Assembly (NCBI RefSeq): GCF_014652715.1
Contig: NZ_BMZI01000005.1
Location: forward strand, 159,551 to 223,550
DNA from: Salinicola rhizosphaerae
Lineage (GTDB): Bacteria > Pseudomonadota > Gammaproteobacteria > Pseudomonadales > Halomonadaceae
DNA: 64,000 nucleotides
Reading direction: 5' to 3'
Under the pieces are notes generated by a model that searched no databases, was not told the origin of the DNA, and saw only the letters and a program-made list of their open reading frames with translations. Below, one piece after another: positions 11,252-19,512 of this stretch. The translations under genes were made by a program, and so were the position numbers. Every line of letters begins with the position of its first letter. The first letter of the stretch is position 1.

Positions 11252-11885
11252 GACCAACCTCGAGCGTTGTCGTTTGACGGCTAATCGTCTCGCAACAGAT
11301 GTAAGCCATCCCCTCATCAGAGACAACGCCCTCACCGTCAAACCGTCCCAGAATCCTGAAATTCGCTGAGGCAGACCATACTTTTCAATGGGTTTACCGA
11401 CGCGTCACCGACTATCAGTCGCCCGTGGATCACCGACGTCCTCTGCACGCCCCCCGTCAGATCATGGGTGGCCCTGGCAAAGCCAACCTCTTCACCAGCA
11501 ATTGTTTAAATAACCATATTAAAAACAACCATTATCCAAATCGAACACTAACTAAACTTGGCATTCTCAAACATTCAGCATTTATCACTACTCAAGTGAA
11601 GAATCCAGACTATCGAATCGTTAAATAACGCTGCTGCAGAGGTTCTTTTCGGCACTGAATCCAAGCGCTGGCCGCGACACTAAAGTCGATGAAAATTTCT
11701 CTTTCTCATCGAGGGAAAAGCCTGCTAGCCTAGTGCTTACAGAGGCCAAGAAGGCCGAATACCTACCAGATATTGATTTTTTCTCTGCAAAACATTCAGT
11801 TGCAGAACCACTAAATTAGCTACATCTACCAACGTCGAGTAGACGATAGCATCCGAGGTTCATGGTCGCGGTTCCGCGATCTTTG

Positions 11886-11938
11886 GCCCGGCCCTGAATC
11901 CGGTATATTGCCGGCATTGAGGCGCCGGGCGTTTTTTT
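11886..11938 (+). terminator. Orphan intrinsic terminator
   Basis: GCCCGGC (11886-11892) pairs with GCCGGGC (11924-11930), with an inner CCGG/CCGG hairpin, followed by G and seven Ts (11932-11938). No protein gene lies upstream on the + strand, so it may end a small RNA. Confidence 0.75.
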
Positions 11939-12293
11939 ATTTATTTAAACCTGGTTGTGTTCGCCGCACGGCGTTGCGCAGGCTGGCAACCTGATCTTGC
12001 CTCCTCGCGCGCGCCCAGCCCCGAGAATACCAAGATCCGCCACCGCTCACGCACAGGGCCCCCTCGTGAAACATGGCCCCGGTCGTGAAACGAGAAAATT
12101 CATGCTGACGCGCCACCTCGGCGGGCGTATGTTGGACACAGGACGAGTTCAGACAGATTGGTAACCGGAGTGCCTCCGTCAGACCAGCACGACTTATTGC
12201 GACCATGAACCTCAACTCGACTCATCAATGAGCACCTCGTCCTGAATACCGAGCTGGCGCATTCGTTCCAATGTATGTCGCCGACTCCTCCCC

Positions 12294-12334
12294 ACGCCCA
12301 TGGCGCCGAGCTTTCGCGCATGGGCGTTTCTTTT
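12294..12334 (+). terminator. Second orphan intrinsic terminator
   Basis: ACGCCCATG (12294-12302) pairs perfectly with CATGGGCGT (12319-12327), followed by TTCTTTT. No coding sequence precedes it on this strand. Confidence 0.75.
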
Positions 12335-12831
12335 GGCGGGCCCACGTTCTCCTCTGTGTTTCCACGCGTGCGCTACTCCTCCTCTCGGAGGGCCAGCTTC
12401 ACGACGGCGCGCATCCTTAAGGCAATCTTATCGATTGCTTGCATATTGTTAGCATCTTTCTTGCCCAGATTGTCGCCAATACTGGACACGTGATGAAGAT
12501 TCAGAGGTTCCCTGCTTTCATCACCTTCCTTACGATCGCACGCGCGATCGCGGCCCGCTCTGACCTCCCCCTGATCCCGCTTTTCAGAGCCGGGCCGTCT
12601 TTTTCTCGCTTTTCACTGGCTCACTCACTCGAAGCTACTTCCTGGCTAGCCGCCATGAATGCACCGCTCGGCGCCAGAACCTGAATCGGCTTTCCTAAAA
12701 CCTGATATTGCCAAGGATGTCAGCGGATCGCTCGTCACGACGGGCTGTCTATAAGATGTCAGGGATATCGGTGAGGAGGGAATCGCCAAACTGATGTGTC
12801 GCCAAATCAACAAGAGAGATGCCGACAGGAG

Positions 12832-12879
12832 ATTGGTGGGCCCAGTAGGACTTGAACCTACGACCAAGGGATTATGAGT
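12832..12879 (-). repeat. attL: 48-bp copy of the tRNA 3' part
   Basis: These 48 bp are identical to 53646-53693. They contain the CCA end, the acceptor 3' strand, the T arm and the anticodon CAT of the tRNA gene whose intact copy is at 53648-53724. After position 12879 the sequences diverge, so no complete tRNA is encoded here. This is the displaced fragment left by tyrosine-integrase insertion into the tRNA gene. Confidence 0.93.
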
Positions 12880-12982
12880 GCAATTTTGCTAATGTAAGGA
12901 TCGCGCCTGCAACGCGACTTCCTAACCAAAACAGTTAGTTATGATTTTCCACATCTCGCACCTGTTACTCTGGTTACGTGCA

Positions 12983-13006
12983 ATCAGCAACCAGACCGCA
13001 ACCAGA
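12983..13006 (+). repeat. 24-bp repeat shared by both island ends (copy 1)
   Basis: Matches 53579-53602 at 22 of 24 positions, in the same orientation. The copy here lies 104 bp inside attL; the other covers the last codons of the integrase remnant, 44 bp inside attR. It could be an integrase arm-binding site, or a leftover piece of integrase 3' coding sequence. Confidence 0.55.
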
Positions 13007-13083
13007 GTGGCCTCTCCAAGACTGTGGCGCAGTTGCGCGAGCTTAGGGCTTAGGCCGGTAGCAAGCTAAATGAACGACGTCAG

Positions 13084-13109
13084 TGTGAGTTAGCAGGAGA
13101 TATGGCACT
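13084..13109 (+). promoter_or_regulatory. Prophage left terminus with transposase-binding site
   Basis: The end starts TGTGAG and carries TATGGCACT at 13101-13109, matching the consensus TTTGGCAYT seen at the right end. Further copies lie at 13195-13203 (inverted, AGTGCCAAA) and at 13260-13268 (TTTGGCACT). Such arrays are bound by MuA-type transposases; the assignment rests on symmetry between the two ends. Confidence 0.75.
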
Positions 13110-13215
13110 GGTGGAGTGAAGTGGGATTTGGTGGGCGGATCTGGGACAAGGCGGGATGTGACGCGGCTTCCAGCGCGGCGCGATGTTTAAAGCAGTGCCA
13201 AAGATGCACAAAAGC

Positions 13216-13251
13216 GAAAAAGGGCCGATCCGACATGGATTGGCCCTTTTT
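13216..13251. terminator. Bidirectional terminator after the repressor operon
   Basis: AAAAAGGGCC and GGCCCTTTTT form the core of a stem of about 15 bp with one G-T pair. The T-runs on both strands allow termination in either direction. It follows the leftward repressor operon, and would also insulate the phage end from rightward host transcription. Confidence 0.85.
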
Positions 13252-13273
13252 GCGTTAGGTTTGGCACTGAGAA

Positions 13274-13513
13274 TCAGCGCGTATCGTAGTCCAAGAAATC
13301 CAGCGCCGAGCTAAGAACATCCCGAAGCGCGCGCGCCTGGTGCTCATCAAGGAGCATCTGCGAAACCTCGCCGTCAGCGTCAATTGCCCGTAGATAGATG
13401 TCAGGCTGACCATTGTAGGCAACTACATAAAGGCTGTGATCCAATTCAGCCCCCGATTGAGAGGCTTCGCCGGCCTGGGGAAGCTTAACTTTGAACATGC
13501 CGCGATCTGTCAT
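13274..13513 (-). CDS. Small protein downstream of repressor, unknown function
   Basis: A 79-residue acidic protein with no motif I recognise. The pattern 'HSLYVVAYNGQPDIYLRAIDADG' suggests a small beta-rich domain, followed by a helix ('DEHQARALRDVLSSALDFL'). The ATG at 13513 follows AGGAG and lies 9 bp after the repressor stop, so it is co-transcribed with the repressor and should be expressed in the lysogen. That makes a role in immunity or lysogenic conversion possible, but nothing shows it directly. Confidence 0.65.
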   Translation of the reverse strand: MTDRGMFKVKLPQAGEASQSGAELDHSLYVVAYNGQPDIYLRAIDADGEVSQMLLDEHQARALRDVLSSALDFLDYDTR

Positions 13514-13521
13514 TCTCGCTC

Positions 13522-14220
13522 CTATAGCCAGCCAGCTGACCAAACGGCCCTGCCGATGATCTCGAGCTCTTCCAAGCGATCTCTCGGCACGATGATCTTC
13601 TCGTATTCCTTATTCGCGCTGATGATGGCCACGCCGTCGAACTGGCGCTGTAGGCGCTTCGCGTACAGGTGGCCGTCCAGGCGCAGGATGTAGATGCCCT
13701 CACCCTCGATCGTAGTGCGCGTATGGTCGATCAGCACCGTGTCGCCGCTGTGCAGCACCGGCTCCATTGAATCGCCGTCGATACGAATCGCCGAGAGGTG
13801 GTCTGGTGTCAGCCCCTGCTTGCGCAGCGAGTAGCGTGTGAAGTTGATGTGCGTCAGTACGCGGCAGTTCTCGTTCCAGGCGCCGTCGCCCGCGCTGCAC
13901 TGGGCATCGTATAGCGGTACCAAGGCATAGTCGCCCATCTCTGCTACTGGCGTCTGCTCGTCCTTTCCGAAAGCTAACCATTGCGCGTCGATGCCTAGCG
14001 CTTGGGCCAGGTGGACCAGCCTATCCAGTCCAGGGAAGGTATCCCCACTCAGATAACTGCGCACCGCCCCCTCAGAAACACCGGATCGTTTCGCAAAAGC
14101 GCGCGGTTTTTCGCTTCCCATCGCTTCAAGGAGCCGTTCTCGAAAGCATTCGATTCCCGAAGCGGGAAAAGAATGCTCGCTCTGAGACTTCCTGTCTTCA
14201 TTCTTTTCCATGTAAGTCAT
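13522..14220 (-). CDS. Prophage repressor, HTH plus S24 (LexA/CI-like) domain
   Basis: A 232-residue repressor. Residues about 25-85 form an XRE-type helix-turn-helix ('FAKRSGVSEGAVRSYLSGDTF'). The C-terminal S24 domain has the serine motif GDSMEP (about residue 151) and the lysine in YAKRL (about 187). A candidate Ala-Gly site is in CSAGDG near residue 110, so RecA-stimulated self-cleavage is possible. It is divergent from ner across a 150-bp region with three operator-like sites and is expected to hold the lytic promoter silent. I used the ATG at 14220; ATG 14211 is an alternative, and neither has a clear ribosome site. Confidence 0.9.
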   Translation of the reverse strand: MTYMEKNEDRKSQSEHSFPASGIECFRERLLEAMGSEKPRAFAKRSGVSEGAVRSYLSGDTFPGLDRLVHLAQALGIDAQWLAFGKDEQTPVAEMGDYALVPLYDAQCSAGDGAWNENCRVLTHINFTRYSLRKQGLTPDHLSAIRIDGDSMEPVLHSGDTVLIDHTRTTIEGEGIYILRLDGHLYAKRLQRQFDGVAIISANKEYEKIIVPRDRLEELEIIGRAVWSAGWL

Positions 14221-14234
14221 TGATATAAAAGGAA

Positions 14235-14315
14235 CGGAGTAATATTCCGCACCACCTCGCGCTGAATAATGAAAAGAACGCTCGGAATATCGCTTGATAG
14301 GTGCGAAATTCCGAG
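14235..14315. promoter_or_regulatory. Operator array between repressor and ner
   Basis: Three related sites built on CGGAATAT: CGGAGTAATATTCCG at 14235-14249 (itself palindromic), CTCGGAATATCGC at 14281-14293, and its near-perfect inverted copy GCGAAATTCCGAG at 14303-14315. The last one lies between the -35 and -10 of the early promoter. This is the expected binding region for the S24 repressor and/or Ner. Confidence 0.75.
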
Positions 14316-14322
14316 ATATGTT
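14294..14322 (+). promoter_or_regulatory. Early lytic promoter
   Basis: TTGATA (14294-14299), a 17-bp spacer, then TATGTT (14317-14322), about 50 bp upstream of the ner start. The spacer contains an operator half, so repressor binding would exclude RNA polymerase. Confidence 0.7.
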
Positions 14323-14373
14323 TACTCACAACGCAGGGTTAGACAGCCAGAAAAAACGCCACGGAGTGACGCT

Positions 14374-14733
14374 GTGAAAATCGAAATTCCGACCAACCCA
14401 TCAGCCCGCTGGGAGTGGATCAAGTATCAGATCCGATCCCAAGGTCTGTCCTTCGCCGAGCTGTCACGCCGCCTTGGCGTGGAGCTAGGCACTCTGACCT
14501 CCGTCAAGCGCTCGCCCTATCCTCGCATGGAGCGAGCACTGGCCAGTGCCATCGGTGTTTCACCCGCAATCATCTGGCCAGAGCGCTGGAATGCAGATGG
14601 CACACCGCATCGCCAACGGCCCAACCGCGCGGAAAGCCGCGTTATGTCCCAAAAGACGCGTTTCAAGACACATTGCGCGGATTCTAACGCGCCGTCTACC
14701 GATACGCACCGGCAAGTTGTTACGGAGGCGTGA
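14374..14733 (+). CDS. ner: Ner-like DNA-binding regulator
   Basis: A 119-residue protein. Its first 80 residues match the Ner/Nlp family (winged-helix HTH): 'WIKYQIRSQGLSFAELSRRLGV' and 'RMERALASAIGVSPAIIWPERW'. In Mu, Ner turns down early and repressor transcription during lytic growth. The GTG start at 14374 follows GGAG by 7 bases; an in-frame ATG at 14269 lies in the operator region and would make little sense. The C-terminal 40 residues extend beyond the usual Ner (about 75 residues) and look unstructured. First gene of the early operon. Confidence 0.85.
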   Translation: MKIEIPTNPSARWEWIKYQIRSQGLSFAELSRRLGVELGTLTSVKRSPYPRMERALASAIGVSPAIIWPERWNADGTPHRQRPNRAESRVMSQKTRFKTHCADSNAPSTDTHRQVVTEA

Positions 14734-14735
14734 AC

Positions 14736-15173
14736 GTGAGACGTGTCCGCGATACCCAGACTTTAGACATCTTCGCCGTTCCCACGCCGGTGGTCCCCGC
14801 GCCGGGTAGCGGCAACTACGCCGCTCAAGTGAGCGAATTGGTCGGCATCATCCTCAAGGAATGCCCAATCGATCGTTACGAGGTCGCCTCCCAGATGAGC
14901 CGGCTCTCCGGTGACGACGTCTCGAAAAACATGTTGGACGCTTGGTCGAGTCCGGCTCGCGCCGATCACAACATCCCATTTTATCGCGTGCCCCTGATCG
15001 AGGAGGTGTGCTCGAGCCATGCCTTTACCGATTGGCTGGTTCATCAGCGCGGCGGTCGCGTGGCCTACGGACGCGAGGCACTACATGCCGAGTACGGCCG
15101 GCGCCAGCAGATGATGGATCAGCTCAAGGCTGACATGCGCAAGTTGAAACAGCTGATGGGAGAAGAGGAATGA
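14736..15173 (+). CDS. Early phage protein of unknown function
   Basis: A 145-residue protein between ner and the transposase. I do not recognise a named domain. It is mostly helical, with 'HAEYGRRQQMMDQLKADMRKLKQLM' forming a likely C-terminal coiled coil. I think similar proteins occupy this slot in related transposable phages. The GTG at 14736 is preferred because GGAGG lies 7 bases before it; a GTG at 14730 would be too close. It overlaps the transposase start by 4 bp. Confidence 0.7.
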   Translation: MRRVRDTQTLDIFAVPTPVVPAPGSGNYAAQVSELVGIILKECPIDRYEVASQMSRLSGDDVSKNMLDAWSSPARADHNIPFYRVPLIEEVCSSHAFTDWLVHQRGGRVAYGREALHAEYGRRQQMMDQLKADMRKLKQLMGEEE

Positions 15174-17254
15174 ACGGCCAGACCGTGTCCCTGACTCGCG
15201 GCTGGTTCACTGCGAATGAGTTGGCCGGGATGCCCGGATTACCTGGTACCCCTCAGAACGTCCGAGAGTTCGCCAAGCGCCACGGCTGGGAAGGTCAACG
15301 CCGCCTCGGTACCAAAGCCGTTGAGTACGCCTTCGCGGTTCTCCCCGCCGATACACAGAACGCGCTGCTAATACGCAGTGCCAGTGAGGCCGAGCCGGAA
15401 GTCATCACCGCCGCCGATGAGCCGCAGGAATCCGAACGCCCTGAGCAACGTGCGCTGACCGATGCACAACGCCGGGTGATGGGTGCCCGCGTGGCGTTCG
15501 TTCGCGAGATCCAGCGGATGACACAGCACGTCACCCAGGCTCGCGCGATCGAGACAATCGTGACGCTGGCCACGACCGACGCGCTGTCACCCTATCTTGC
15601 CGGGCGCGTGGTGCTGGCCAATGACCGTAAGACCGGCACACGCACGCTCTCCGAACGGACGCTGAAGCGCTGGATCGCAGACTACAAGAAGCACGGCGAG
15701 CGAGGCCTGGCACCGAAGCGCCAGAAGGCCGACATGAGCGTGCCGGCGTGGGCGGGTGACTTTCTCAAGCGTTATCAGCGCCCGCAGAAGCCAACCGTCG
15801 AAGCCGCCTATCAGCAGCTGGTCGAGCAGACCGAGTGGCAGCCGAGCATCCACCAAGTGCGCCGGTGGCTGGCGAAGCTTTCCCCGGAAGCGCGAGAGCG
15901 TGGCCGAATGGGTGCCCACGAACTCAAGACGCTACAGCCGTTCAAGCGGCGTAAGGCCGATGGAATGTGGCCCAACGACTGCTGGGTCGCGGATGGCCAT
16001 ACCTTCGATGCCGAGGTCATCAACCCGCTGACCGGTCAAGCATTCCGGCCCGAGATCACCATGATCATCGACTGGGGCACTCGGCGGATTACCGGTTTCG
16101 CGCTCAACCTGGCGGAATCGACGCTGGCTACGCTCGATGCCCTGCGTGACGCGGTCAGCCGCACCGGCATGTTCAACATCTTCTATGTCGATAACGGCTC
16201 CGGTTTTGACAACGCCACTGTTTATGAGGTGGTCGACCGGCTGGGCGGCACCATCACGCACTCGCTGCCTTACAACTCCCAGGCGCGCGGCGTCATCGAG
16301 CGCGCCCACCAATCGATTCTGGTCAACCTCGCCAAGACCATGCCGAGCTATATCGGCGCGGATATGGACAAGGAAGCTGGCACCCGCGCACACCGGCTGT
16401 CTCGTCGTGACATCGCCCAAGGGCTGAAGCCGGCGCAGGTCCCGACGTTTCAGGAGTTCTACGACCGCCTCTGCCAGGCGATCGACGCCTATAACCATCG
16501 CTCGCATCGTGGCCTGCCGAAGATCCGCGATCTGGACACCGGCAACCTGCGACATCGTTCGCCGATGGAAGCGTGGAAATTGGCAGAAGCCGAAGGCTTC
16601 GAAGCACTGACCGCACCCGCTGACGTCGTCGCCTCTTTGATGCGTCCGCAGGAGACCCGCAAGACCCATCGCGGAGAAGTGAAGATTAATAGCGGCGTCT
16701 ATTTCCTGGACGCGCTGCGCGACTTCCACGGTGAAGAGATTCGTGTTGCCTGGGATTACCGCGACGTGGGTGCCGTCGGCATCTACACCCTCGACGGCGA
16801 ATGGATCGGCGAGGCGATCCTGGACGGCAACGCCACCCCGGCCATGCCGCAATCGATGATGGAGCGCGCCGGTGAGAAGCGCGAGAAGGGCCAAATCGCC
16901 CGGATGGTGAAGAAAGCCAAGACGCTGACCGGCGGCGAGTTCGAGTTGAAGCGCGTCGAGTCACCCCAGCCTTCCGTGCGCAACGATCGCCAGCTCGAAG
17001 AAGCCCGCGCTCATGCCAAACAGCTCGCGAATGAAGCGCCGAAGTTTGAGATCCCGAAAGACAAGGTCGCGCGATACCGCGAATGGAAACGGCTGGATGC
17101 CCGCGTGCAGGCAGGTGAGAGCCTGAGTGTGGATGCCCAGCGCTGGCATGAGAACTACTGCAATCACTCCGACTTCAAGGCCATCGCCAAGGTGATGGAT
17201 ACCGAAATGGTCGCGGACGGGCTGCAACCCGCCCGCAACCGGCGGGCCGTGTAA
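15170..17254 (+). CDS. DDE transposase A subunit (MuA family)
   Basis: A 694-residue transposase. It pairs the phage ends and performs strand transfer. The N-terminal region ('GWFTANELAGMPGLPGTPQNVREFAKRHGW') is the Mu-type winged DNA-binding domain. The catalytic triad is visible: Asp275 in WVADGH, Asp341 in YVDNGSGFDN and Glu377 in QARGVIERAH, spaced as in DDE enzymes. The C-terminal part (from about 480) has the mu-transposase beta-barrel and a charged tail that should contact the ATPase. The length is close to MuA (663). The gene overlaps its neighbour by 4 bp and is followed by the ATPase gene after 44 bp. Confidence 0.95.
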   Translation: MNGQTVSLTRGWFTANELAGMPGLPGTPQNVREFAKRHGWEGQRRLGTKAVEYAFAVLPADTQNALLIRSASEAEPEVITAADEPQESERPEQRALTDAQRRVMGARVAFVREIQRMTQHVTQARAIETIVTLATTDALSPYLAGRVVLANDRKTGTRTLSERTLKRWIADYKKHGERGLAPKRQKADMSVPAWAGDFLKRYQRPQKPTVEAAYQQLVEQTEWQPSIHQVRRWLAKLSPEARERGRMGAHELKTLQPFKRRKADGMWPNDCWVADGHTFDAEVINPLTGQAFRPEITMIIDWGTRRITGFALNLAESTLATLDALRDAVSRTGMFNIFYVDNGSGFDNATVYEVVDRLGGTITHSLPYNSQARGVIERAHQSILVNLAKTMPSYIGADMDKEAGTRAHRLSRRDIAQGLKPAQVPTFQEFYDRLCQAIDAYNHRSHRGLPKIRDLDTGNLRHRSPMEAWKLAEAEGFEALTAPADVVASLMRPQETRKTHRGEVKINSGVYFLDALRDFHGEEIRVAWDYRDVGAVGIYTLDGEWIGEAILDGNATPAMPQSMMERAGEKREKGQIARMVKKAKTLTGGEFELKRVESPQPSVRNDRQLEEARAHAKQLANEAPKFEIPKDKVARYREWKRLDARVQAGESLSVDAQRWHENYCNHSDFKAIAKVMDTEMVADGLQPARNRRAV

Positions 17255-17298
17255 GCGCACGGCCCATGACACCCGCAGAAGCAACTGAAGGAAGCACT

Positions 17299-18018
17299 AT
17301 GAGCGTCAACAACATTGTACCACTCACCAATGTCGCCCTTCTCGCCGCCGCCATCGAGCGCGCCGCGAGTCGCCCGGCGGGCCTGCCGGGGCTGGTGGTG
17401 ATGTACGGCCCCAGCGGTTACGGCAAGAGCCTGGCGGCGTCCTACTCCGCCAATCAACACCGCGCTTACTACGTCGAATGCCGGGAGAGTTGGACCAAGA
17501 AAGCGTTCCTGCTGGCGATTCTGCTCGAGATCGGTGTGATCCCGGCGAAGACGATTTCCGAGATGGTCGACCAGATCGCCGAGCAGCTCTCCCGCTCTGG
17601 CCGGCCGCTGATCGTCGACGACGTCCAGTACGTCATCGACAAGGCCGCCGCCAACGTGCTGACGGATCTCTACAACGCCTCAGAGGGCACCATCATCCTG
17701 ATCGGAGAAGAGCGCGTGCCGGCGTCGATGGGTCGACTCGAGCGTCTACACAACCGCGTACTGGAGTGGGTGCCGGCGGAAGCGGCCAGCCTCGACGACG
17801 TAGGCGCCCTGGCCGCGCGTAGCTATCCGGATATCGACATCGCCGACGATCTACTGGCCCTGGTCAACGATCGCGTGCGCGGCTGCCTGCGCCGCGTCGC
17901 CGTCAACCTCTACCAGATCCACCAGGAAGCCCTGGCCAACGGCTGGGAGCGCGTCGACGCCGCCATCTGGGGCGAACGCGAGATCCACACCGGCCAGCCG
18001 CCGGCGCGGAGGGGTTGA
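17299..18018 (+). CDS. AAA+ ATPase, transposition target protein B (MuB-like)
   Basis: A 239-residue ATPase with Walker A GPSGYGKS (residues 37-44) and Walker B LIVDDVQ (about 104-110). MuB-type proteins bind target DNA, stimulate the transposase and give target immunity. Mu B is about 312 residues and has an N-terminal HTH; here the AAA core begins almost at once, so that module is missing. The ATG at 17299 follows GAAGGAAG. Its position directly after the transposase confirms the role. Confidence 0.9.
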   Translation: MSVNNIVPLTNVALLAAAIERAASRPAGLPGLVVMYGPSGYGKSLAASYSANQHRAYYVECRESWTKKAFLLAILLEIGVIPAKTISEMVDQIAEQLSRSGRPLIVDDVQYVIDKAAANVLTDLYNASEGTIILIGEERVPASMGRLERLHNRVLEWVPAEAASLDDVGALAARSYPDIDIADDLLALVNDRVRGCLRRVAVNLYQIHQEALANGWERVDAAIWGEREIHTGQPPARRG

Positions 18019-18020
18019 TC

Positions 18021-18641
18021 ATGGCCAAGCGCAAGCCAGCAACGCTAGCCGGTGACGTACCCAGCCGCCAACAGATCTGGGAGTCGATCCGCACCCTGAA
18101 AGCAAGTCAGCGGACTATCACCATGGATCGGCTCAACCTGCTGCTGCCCAAGATGCCCGAAAGCCGCATCACCGACTATCTGCGCGGTCTAGTGGCAGCC
18201 GGCTACGTCGAACGCCGCAATCCGAATAAGGCGATTGGCGACGTCGCCGAGTACGAGCTGATTCGAGATATCGGCTTCGAAGCCCCCCGCGTGCGGCGCG
18301 ACGGCAGCGAACCGCCGGTACCAGGGCGCGAGCAGCTCTGGCGCACGATGAAGATCATCGGAGAGTTCACGGCCCAGGAACTCGCGGACGCCGCCACGAC
18401 ACCGGCACGCTCGATTGCCGTCAACACGGCGCACGAGTACTGCCAGTTTCTGGCCCACGCCAACTATCTGCATATCACCCGCGCCTCCGGCCCCAATTTG
18501 CCGGCCAGGTATCGGCTCGCCAGCGGGCGCTGGACCGGCCCGATGGCGCCGCAGATCCGTCGGACCAAAGAGCTCTACGACCCCAACACCAAAGCGGTCG
18601 TGTACTCGCGCGTCACCAAGACTGAAGGGGGTGAGCCATGA
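18021..18641 (+). CDS. Early phage protein with two winged-helix-like units
   Basis: A 206-residue protein of unknown function. The N-terminal part ('RQQIWESIRTLKASQRTITMDRLN' to 'GYVERRN') and the middle part ('REQLWRTMKIIGEFTAQELADAA' to 'NYLHITR') follow the same pattern of helices ending in a short strand. It therefore looks like a tandem winged-helix DNA-binding protein. It sits in the early operon after the B ATPase, overlapping the next gene by 4 bp. I do not know a named family. Confidence 0.7.
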   Translation: MAKRKPATLAGDVPSRQQIWESIRTLKASQRTITMDRLNLLLPKMPESRITDYLRGLVAAGYVERRNPNKAIGDVAEYELIRDIGFEAPRVRRDGSEPPVPGREQLWRTMKIIGEFTAQELADAATTPARSIAVNTAHEYCQFLAHANYLHITRASGPNLPARYRLASGRWTGPMAPQIRRTKELYDPNTKAVVYSRVTKTEGGEP

Positions 18642-19015
18642 GCGCCGTTCGCAAATCCATCGACCTTTCCGCCTGGGGCGATGAGCCACCGCGCTGGGTG
18701 CGCCTGCTCGCCGCCGAGGTCGAGGCCAGCAACATGACCCGCACCGGCGAACGTATCGGCATGTCTCGCTCGGCGGTCTCTTTGGCACTCGCCAACCGCT
18801 ACCCGAGCCCGAACACCGCCGGCGTCGAGCAGCGCGTCATTGATGCACTGGACGGCATGAACTGCCCCGCGCAGGAAGCGGTGATCAACACCGATCAGTG
18901 CCGCACTTACCGGCGGCGCGCGGCACCGACACACAACCCGATGGCAATGCGTTCCTGGCTCACCTGCCAGAACTGCCCGAAAAACCCCAACAACGCGCAG
19001 GGAGACGAGTCATGA
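18638..19015 (+). CDS. Early HTH regulator-like protein
   Basis: A 125-residue protein. 'MTRTGERIGMSRSAVSLALANRYP' is a helix-turn-helix resembling those of lambda-Cro/XRE-type proteins. The C-terminus holds paired cysteines (CRTYRRR ... CQNCPKNP) that could bind zinc. Similar proteins are found in early operons of B3-like phages. It overlaps both neighbours by 4 bp (ATGA). Confidence 0.72.
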   Translation: MSAVRKSIDLSAWGDEPPRWVRLLAAEVEASNMTRTGERIGMSRSAVSLALANRYPSPNTAGVEQRVIDALDGMNCPAQEAVINTDQCRTYRRRAAPTHNPMAMRSWLTCQNCPKNPNNAQGDES

Positions 19016-19512
19016 CCCGCATCTCCGACGAACAGCTCGACTACTACGCCGATCGCTTCCAACTGCTGAGCATCGCTCGCGCCGGCATCAAGCTCGACCG
19101 CTACATCGCCAATCCGGCGCAAAGCGAGTTGATGGCGCGCTTTATCAAGCTCCGGCTGAGCAAGCTGCGGGTCAGCTTCGTGCAGTTCTGCGCGGACCCC
19201 GAGCTTTACGAGGAGCGCGCCGTCACGGAGTGCGAGCCGCCGCTGGCCAGCCAGCAAGCCGCGATTCTGCGCTGCTGGCAGCAGCAAGACACCGGCGTCA
19301 TGCCGCGCCAACACGCCGACCCTACCCATGGCCCATGGCTGGACCCAGCCGACCTGATCGATGTCGCCGAACTACTCGCCGGTTGGCGTGATGACAGCGA
19401 ACGGCTACCGCGCCGAAACGGTGCCGTGATCGAACCCATGCGCCATCACAGAAAACACCGTAGCCACCGCAACGCCAGTGCCAACTTCAAACTCCGAGGA
19501 GCCAACTCATGA
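19012..19512 (+). CDS. Early phage protein, unknown function
   Basis: A 166-residue protein starting at the ATG in an ATGA overlap, with GGAG upstream. The N-terminal half is helical ('SDEQLDYYADRFQLLSIARAG'). The C-terminal end is rich in His and Arg (MRHHRKHRSHRNASAN), which suggests nucleic-acid contact. I recognise no domain. Confidence 0.65.
   Translation: MTRISDEQLDYYADRFQLLSIARAGIKLDRYIANPAQSELMARFIKLRLSKLRVSFVQFCADPELYEERAVTECEPPLASQQAAILRCWQQQDTGVMPRQHADPTHGPWLDPADLIDVAELLAGWRDDSERLPRRNGAVIEPMRHHRKHRSHRNASANFKLRGANS

Larger units (their letters stand above)
11252..12831. other. Gene-poor 1.6-kb intergenic region before the island
   Basis: I see no convincing protein gene. The stretch 11490-11830 is clearly more AT-rich than its surroundings. 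An inverted repeat (TCGATGA ... TCATCGA) lies at 11687-11713. Two strong rightward intrinsic terminators at 11886-11938 and 12294-12334 have no upstream gene, so one or two small RNAs may be made here. The region abuts the displaced tRNA fragment and may include remnants of older insertions. Confidence 0.5.

Noticed and set aside
11425-11628. Possible 67-codon gene in the gene-poor region
   Set aside because: No ribosome site and an AT-rich Asn/Lys/Thr-rich composition typical of non-coding DNA here.
12560-12620. Possible third terminator in the gene-poor region
   Set aside because: The candidate arms pair poorly, although a T-run is present.
12646-12867. Open frame over the displaced tRNA fragment
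   Set aside because: It is a frequent artefact of translating tRNA 3' sequences (GSSPTGPTN-like); the DNA is the attL repeat.
12832-12879. A second tRNA gene at the left island end
   Set aside because: Only the 3' part from the anticodon loop onward is present; the 5' half is missing.
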